Assembly (NCBI GenBank): GCA_035472475.1
Contig: DATIPA010000003.1
Location: 1-13,854 of the forward strand
Direction of reading: 5' to 3'
DNA length: 13,854 nt
Source: JAFAXD01 sp035472475
GTDB lineage: Bacteria; Pseudomonadota; Alphaproteobacteria; Rhizobiales; Xanthobacteraceae
Each line of letters opens with the position of its first letter. Positions within the stretch are counted from its first letter, which is position 1. Below, piece by piece: positions 13,340 through 13,854 of this stretch. The notes beneath the pieces were generated by a model, which saw only the letters and a program-made list of their open reading frames with translations, ran no database searches and was not told the DNA's origin. The position numbers and the translations under genes are program-made.

Positions 13340-13854
13340 CCTCCACTATGTGCTTCACAGCTAAATCTACCGATATATCAGCTATTTAGCTCGCCGCTGT
13401 GACCATCTAGGTACGCCATAGGTATGCCCTAGGTTGTTGTCATTATATATGCCGCCGGCCCGAATGGCTGGCAAGCGAGGCATTGCGCGGCCGTGCCATG
13501 TGCCAACCCGGCAGCCTTCGGCACTAGGGACGGCCTGTGGTGAGGAGTTAGGTGGCAAAGTGGGTGGCAAAGGGTGGCCTCTGTCACCGGGTCAACAGAG
13601 AGGTTTTCTCTCCCATAGCCCTTTGATCGTCGCCGATGGCCTCAACGGAGGTCCACTCTGCTCCATGCCCTGCCCTGCCCTCGGTGAGATGATTGAGGAG
13701 CAGGCGCGCTTGGGTCAGAATGACCGAGATCACGGAGGCGCTTCATCCTCTGTCGGCTAGTGCTGGGGTCGGTAGTTCTCAGAAAGACGATCTGCGGTGT
13801 CCTCCGTGATGCACGCATTTCCACGAGGCCGTACAAGGTCGTCAGCCAGCACAC
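13340..13854. other. Right-end region without a recognisable gene
   Basis: Some 515 bp with open frames on both strands that match nothing I know. The left 110 bp is AT-rich and holds the dioxygenase control region. On the minus strand this includes a TATAAT (13447-13442) with no good -35 box. A 12-bp-period direct repeat with GGTGGCAAAG at 13551-13560 and 13563-13572 lies in the middle. The right 200 bp could be the edge of a gene or mobile element beyond the window, but no transposase or integrase motif is visible. Confidence 0.45.
13359..13391. promoter_or_regulatory. Inverted repeat upstream of the dioxygenase gene, possible operator
   Basis: AGCTAAAT (13359-13366) and ATTTAGCT (13384-13391) are perfect inverted repeats 17 bp apart. 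The palindrome GATATATC (13372-13379) lies between them. The site is 29 bp before the dioxygenase start in an AT-rich patch, where an operator would be expected. No regulator gene is adjacent. Confidence 0.5.

Noticed and set aside
13642..13854. Minus-strand open frame at the right edge as a partial gene
   Set aside because: The translation matches no family I know, has no visible motif, and lies in a region with repeats; not enough to call.

Overview
The window looks like a GC-rich alphaproteobacterial chromosome, most likely Hyphomicrobiales (Bradyrhizobium/Rhodopseudomonas-like). This rests on base composition, a DUF6894 protein, and many small catabolic and metabolite-handling genes in short, mixed-strand units. 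No rRNA, tRNA, CRISPR array or intact mobile element is visible.

Layout. At 1-179 (-) lies the N-terminus of a beta-lactamase-fold serine hydrolase cut by the window edge. At 395-567 (+) is the wreck of a citrate/tricarballylate-type MFS transporter: its N-terminus is fused, out of frame, to what looks like its C-terminus. It is followed 9 bp later by an intact enoyl-CoA hydratase/lyase of the p-hydroxycinnamoyl-CoA hydratase-lyase type (577-1410). A YqjI-like PadR regulator with a His/Gly-rich N-terminus (1571-2221, +) sits behind a perfect 16-bp palindrome that fills its own promoter. A minus-strand group then reads right to left: DUF6894 protein (6393-6160), AhpD/carboxymuconolactone-decarboxylase-like protein (6088-4925), crotonase (4672-3878), AMP-forming acyl-CoA ligase (3829-2276). 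On the right are DoxX (6776-7207, +), a cupin (7413-7796, +), an orphan ABC solute-binding protein (8928-7909, -), a YccF membrane protein (9065-9502, +), a secreted TPR protein (10876-9530, -), an omega-amino-acid:pyruvate aminotransferase (11006-12328, +), and an extradiol-dioxygenase-like VOC protein (13330-12386, -). The last ~500 bp hold no recognisable gene.

Main discovery. The AhpD-like gene is interrupted by a single in-frame TGA (5329-5327), which would normally split it into two genes. The reading frame is the same on both sides. The TGA lies exactly where the second redox cysteine of the AhpD motif C-x-x-C-x-x-x-H belongs, giving C-F-Y-[UGA]-T-T-S-H. A hairpin with a 5-base apical loop (CGUGA) starts 18 nt after the UGA, where bacterial SECIS elements lie. 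The best reading is a selenoprotein with a C-x-x-Sec centre, encoded upstream of a crotonase and an acyl-CoA ligase. AhpD-like selenoproteins are known from environmental sequence. What stands out here is the two-domain form (Cys-x-x-Cys in domain 1, Cys-x-x-Sec in domain 2) and its linkage to CoA-thioester catabolism.

Together the genes suggest uptake and CoA-dependent breakdown of aromatic or other organic acids (ligase, two crotonase-fold enzymes, ring-cleavage-type dioxygenase, lost transporter), with redox or oxidant protection from the selenoprotein and DoxX. The exact substrates cannot be read from sequence.
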